DNA of 64,000 nucleotides. Origin: Methylobacteriaceae bacterium. Its GTDB lineage: Bacteria; Pseudomonadota; Alphaproteobacteria; Rhizobiales; Beijerinckiaceae. The stretch lies in NCBI GenBank assembly GCA_020638135.1, contig JACKJE010000009.1, positions 1-64,000 on the forward strand, given 5' to 3'. The translations under genes and the position numbers were made by a program. Of this stretch, positions 63,116 through 64,000 are shown in pieces (within the stretch, counting starts at the first letter, position 1; the number at the start of each line of letters is the position of its first letter). The notes under the pieces were generated by a model. The model was not told where the DNA came from, made no database searches, and saw only the letters and a program-made list of their open reading frames with translations.

Positions 63116-63967
63116 CTAGCCGACGGTTATGAATTTCATTTTATGCTCACGATAGAGATCGATGATTGCGGCCGCTGTCTCCTCAATCGAGCGACGCGTT
63201 ACGTCGATCGTCGGCCATCCGTGCGATTCATACAGACGTCGGGATGCCGCGATTTCGTCTGCGACGAAGCTACGATCGACGTAAGGCGTATCGTGATCCG
63301 CGTTGAGCGCGAGCAAACGATTTTGACGAATTTGAACAATCCGATCGGGCGAGGCCAACAGGCCGACAACCAAGGGCCTTCGGACATGTTCGAGCGCCGC
63401 AGGAAGCGGAACATTGGGCACGATGGGTATGTTCGCCGTCTTGATCCCTCGGTTGGCTAGATAGATGCTCGTCGGGGTTTTCGAGGTGCGGCTGACGCCG
63501 AGCAAGACAACGTCCGCATCGTCGAGATGCTCCGGCAATTGTCCGTCGTCATGCATCATCGTGAAATTCAGCGCATCGATACGTTTGAAATAGTCGGAGT
63601 TCAGCATGTGCTGCGCGCCCGGGCGCGGTGTCGATGCAGTGCCGAGATAGGATTGAAACAGCCCCAGGATCGGTTCGAGGACCGAGAGGCTGGGGCAACC
63701 CGAATCCTCGCAGGCGGCTTCGAGTTGCGCGCTCAAACTGGCGTCAACCAATGTGTAGAGCACGATGCCGGGAGCGGCCTTGATTTCGGCGATTGCTTTG
63801 TCGAGCTGTGCCTGGTTGCGGACGAGCGGATAGACATGCTCAATCGACGAAACGCCTTGATATTGCGCGGCGGCGGCCCGACTCACGGCGATGAGCGTCT
63901 CGCCCGTCGCGTCAGAGACGAGATGCAGGTGGAAATAGTTTCGTCCGACCAATCGCGTTTTCCACAT
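63116..63967 (-). CDS. ppsR: PEP synthase regulatory kinase/pyrophosphorylase PpsR
   Basis: A 283-residue bifunctional DUF299 enzyme that phosphorylates and dephosphorylates phosphoenolpyruvate synthase or pyruvate phosphate dikinase. The N-terminus NYFHLHLVSDATGETLIAVS and P-loop GVSRTSKTPTSIYLANRGIK with LVGLLASPDRIVQIR are family signatures. It begins the conserved ppsR-maf-coaE-dnaQ block, with maf five bases downstream. In many alphaproteobacteria hemE lies on its other side with the replication origin between. A DnaA-box-like TTTTCCACA overlaps its first codons. Confidence 0.95.
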   Translation of the reverse strand: MWKTRLVGRNYFHLHLVSDATGETLIAVSRAAAAQYQGVSSIEHVYPLVRNQAQLDKAIAEIKAAPGIVLYTLVDASLSAQLEAACEDSGCPSLSVLEPILGLFQSYLGTASTPRPGAQHMLNSDYFKRIDALNFTMMHDDGQLPEHLDDADVVLLGVSRTSKTPTSIYLANRGIKTANIPIVPNVPLPAALEHVRRPLVVGLLASPDRIVQIRQNRLLALNADHDTPYVDRSFVADEIAASRRLYESHGWPTIDVTRRSIEETAAAIIDLYREHKMKFITVG

Positions 63968-64000
63968 TGGCTGTGAATCGTTGGTGGACGATATGCCAAG

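Noticed and set aside
1..64000. CRISPR arrays, insertion sequences, prophage or defence islands
   Set aside because: No regularly spaced repeats, transposase, integrase or phage-like genes were seen; the content is core metabolism and information processing.

Overview
This 64-kb window is GC-rich chromosomal core DNA from an alphaproteobacterium, most likely a Hyphomicrobiales (rhizobial) member. The evidence is the gene set and its order: ActS/ActR, the ppsR-maf-coaE-dnaQ block opposite secB, Tim44-like/mltA/smr, rpsT next to dnaA, ubiE-ubiB-coaBC-dut, miaB-phoH-ybeY-corC-lnt-XRE-metK-trmB, and hisB-H-A-F-E-coaA. A Beijerinckiaceae/Methylocystaceae-like relative is possible, but the family cannot be fixed by eye. 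I see no prophage, insertion sequence, CRISPR array or recognisable defence island.

Left third (1-27.7 kb): a recF-recQ pair, a PfkB sugar kinase, NADP malic enzyme, queG, a GST and malate synthase G. A tetR-NMO-iorA-iorB operon lies divergent from a thiolase. Then come an FAD oxidoreductase, tRNA-Ser(GGA), RidA, MoeB/ThiF, an HCCA isomerase, a PAP2 phosphatase, a TAXI receptor, typA, a catalase-like protein, actS-actR, mmcB and an orphan PotF. Between about 11.3 and 22.5 kb five conserved genes (iorB, the oxidoreductase, moeB, the TAXI gene and typA) are broken by small indels, mostly one-base deletions, while the encoded residues still look conserved. I read this as a stretch of poor consensus sequence rather than five independent pseudogenes, but the sequence alone cannot settle it.

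Middle (27.7-46.2 kb): a tightly overlapping minus-strand histidine operon ends in coaA. Its HisF and HisE are one continuous reading frame, an unusual fusion. It faces hslVU, trpS, a NifU-like protein, tsaB-rimI, an acyltransferase and the long miaB-to-trmB run.

Right (46.2-64 kb): a YgjP-like peptidase, mutM, ubiE-ubiB-coaBC-dut, cysK, an enoyl-CoA hydratase, rpsT, dnaA, a PfkB nucleoside-kinase-like gene, XRE-smr-mltA-Tim44, secB, dnaQ, coaE, maf and ppsR. The 0.8-kb dnaA upstream region carries an exact CtrA full site (TTAA-N7-TTAA), seven GANTC sites and a strong palindrome, pointing to cell-cycle control of dnaA. In many alphaproteobacteria the replication origin lies beside ppsR/hemE, so it may be just beyond the right edge.
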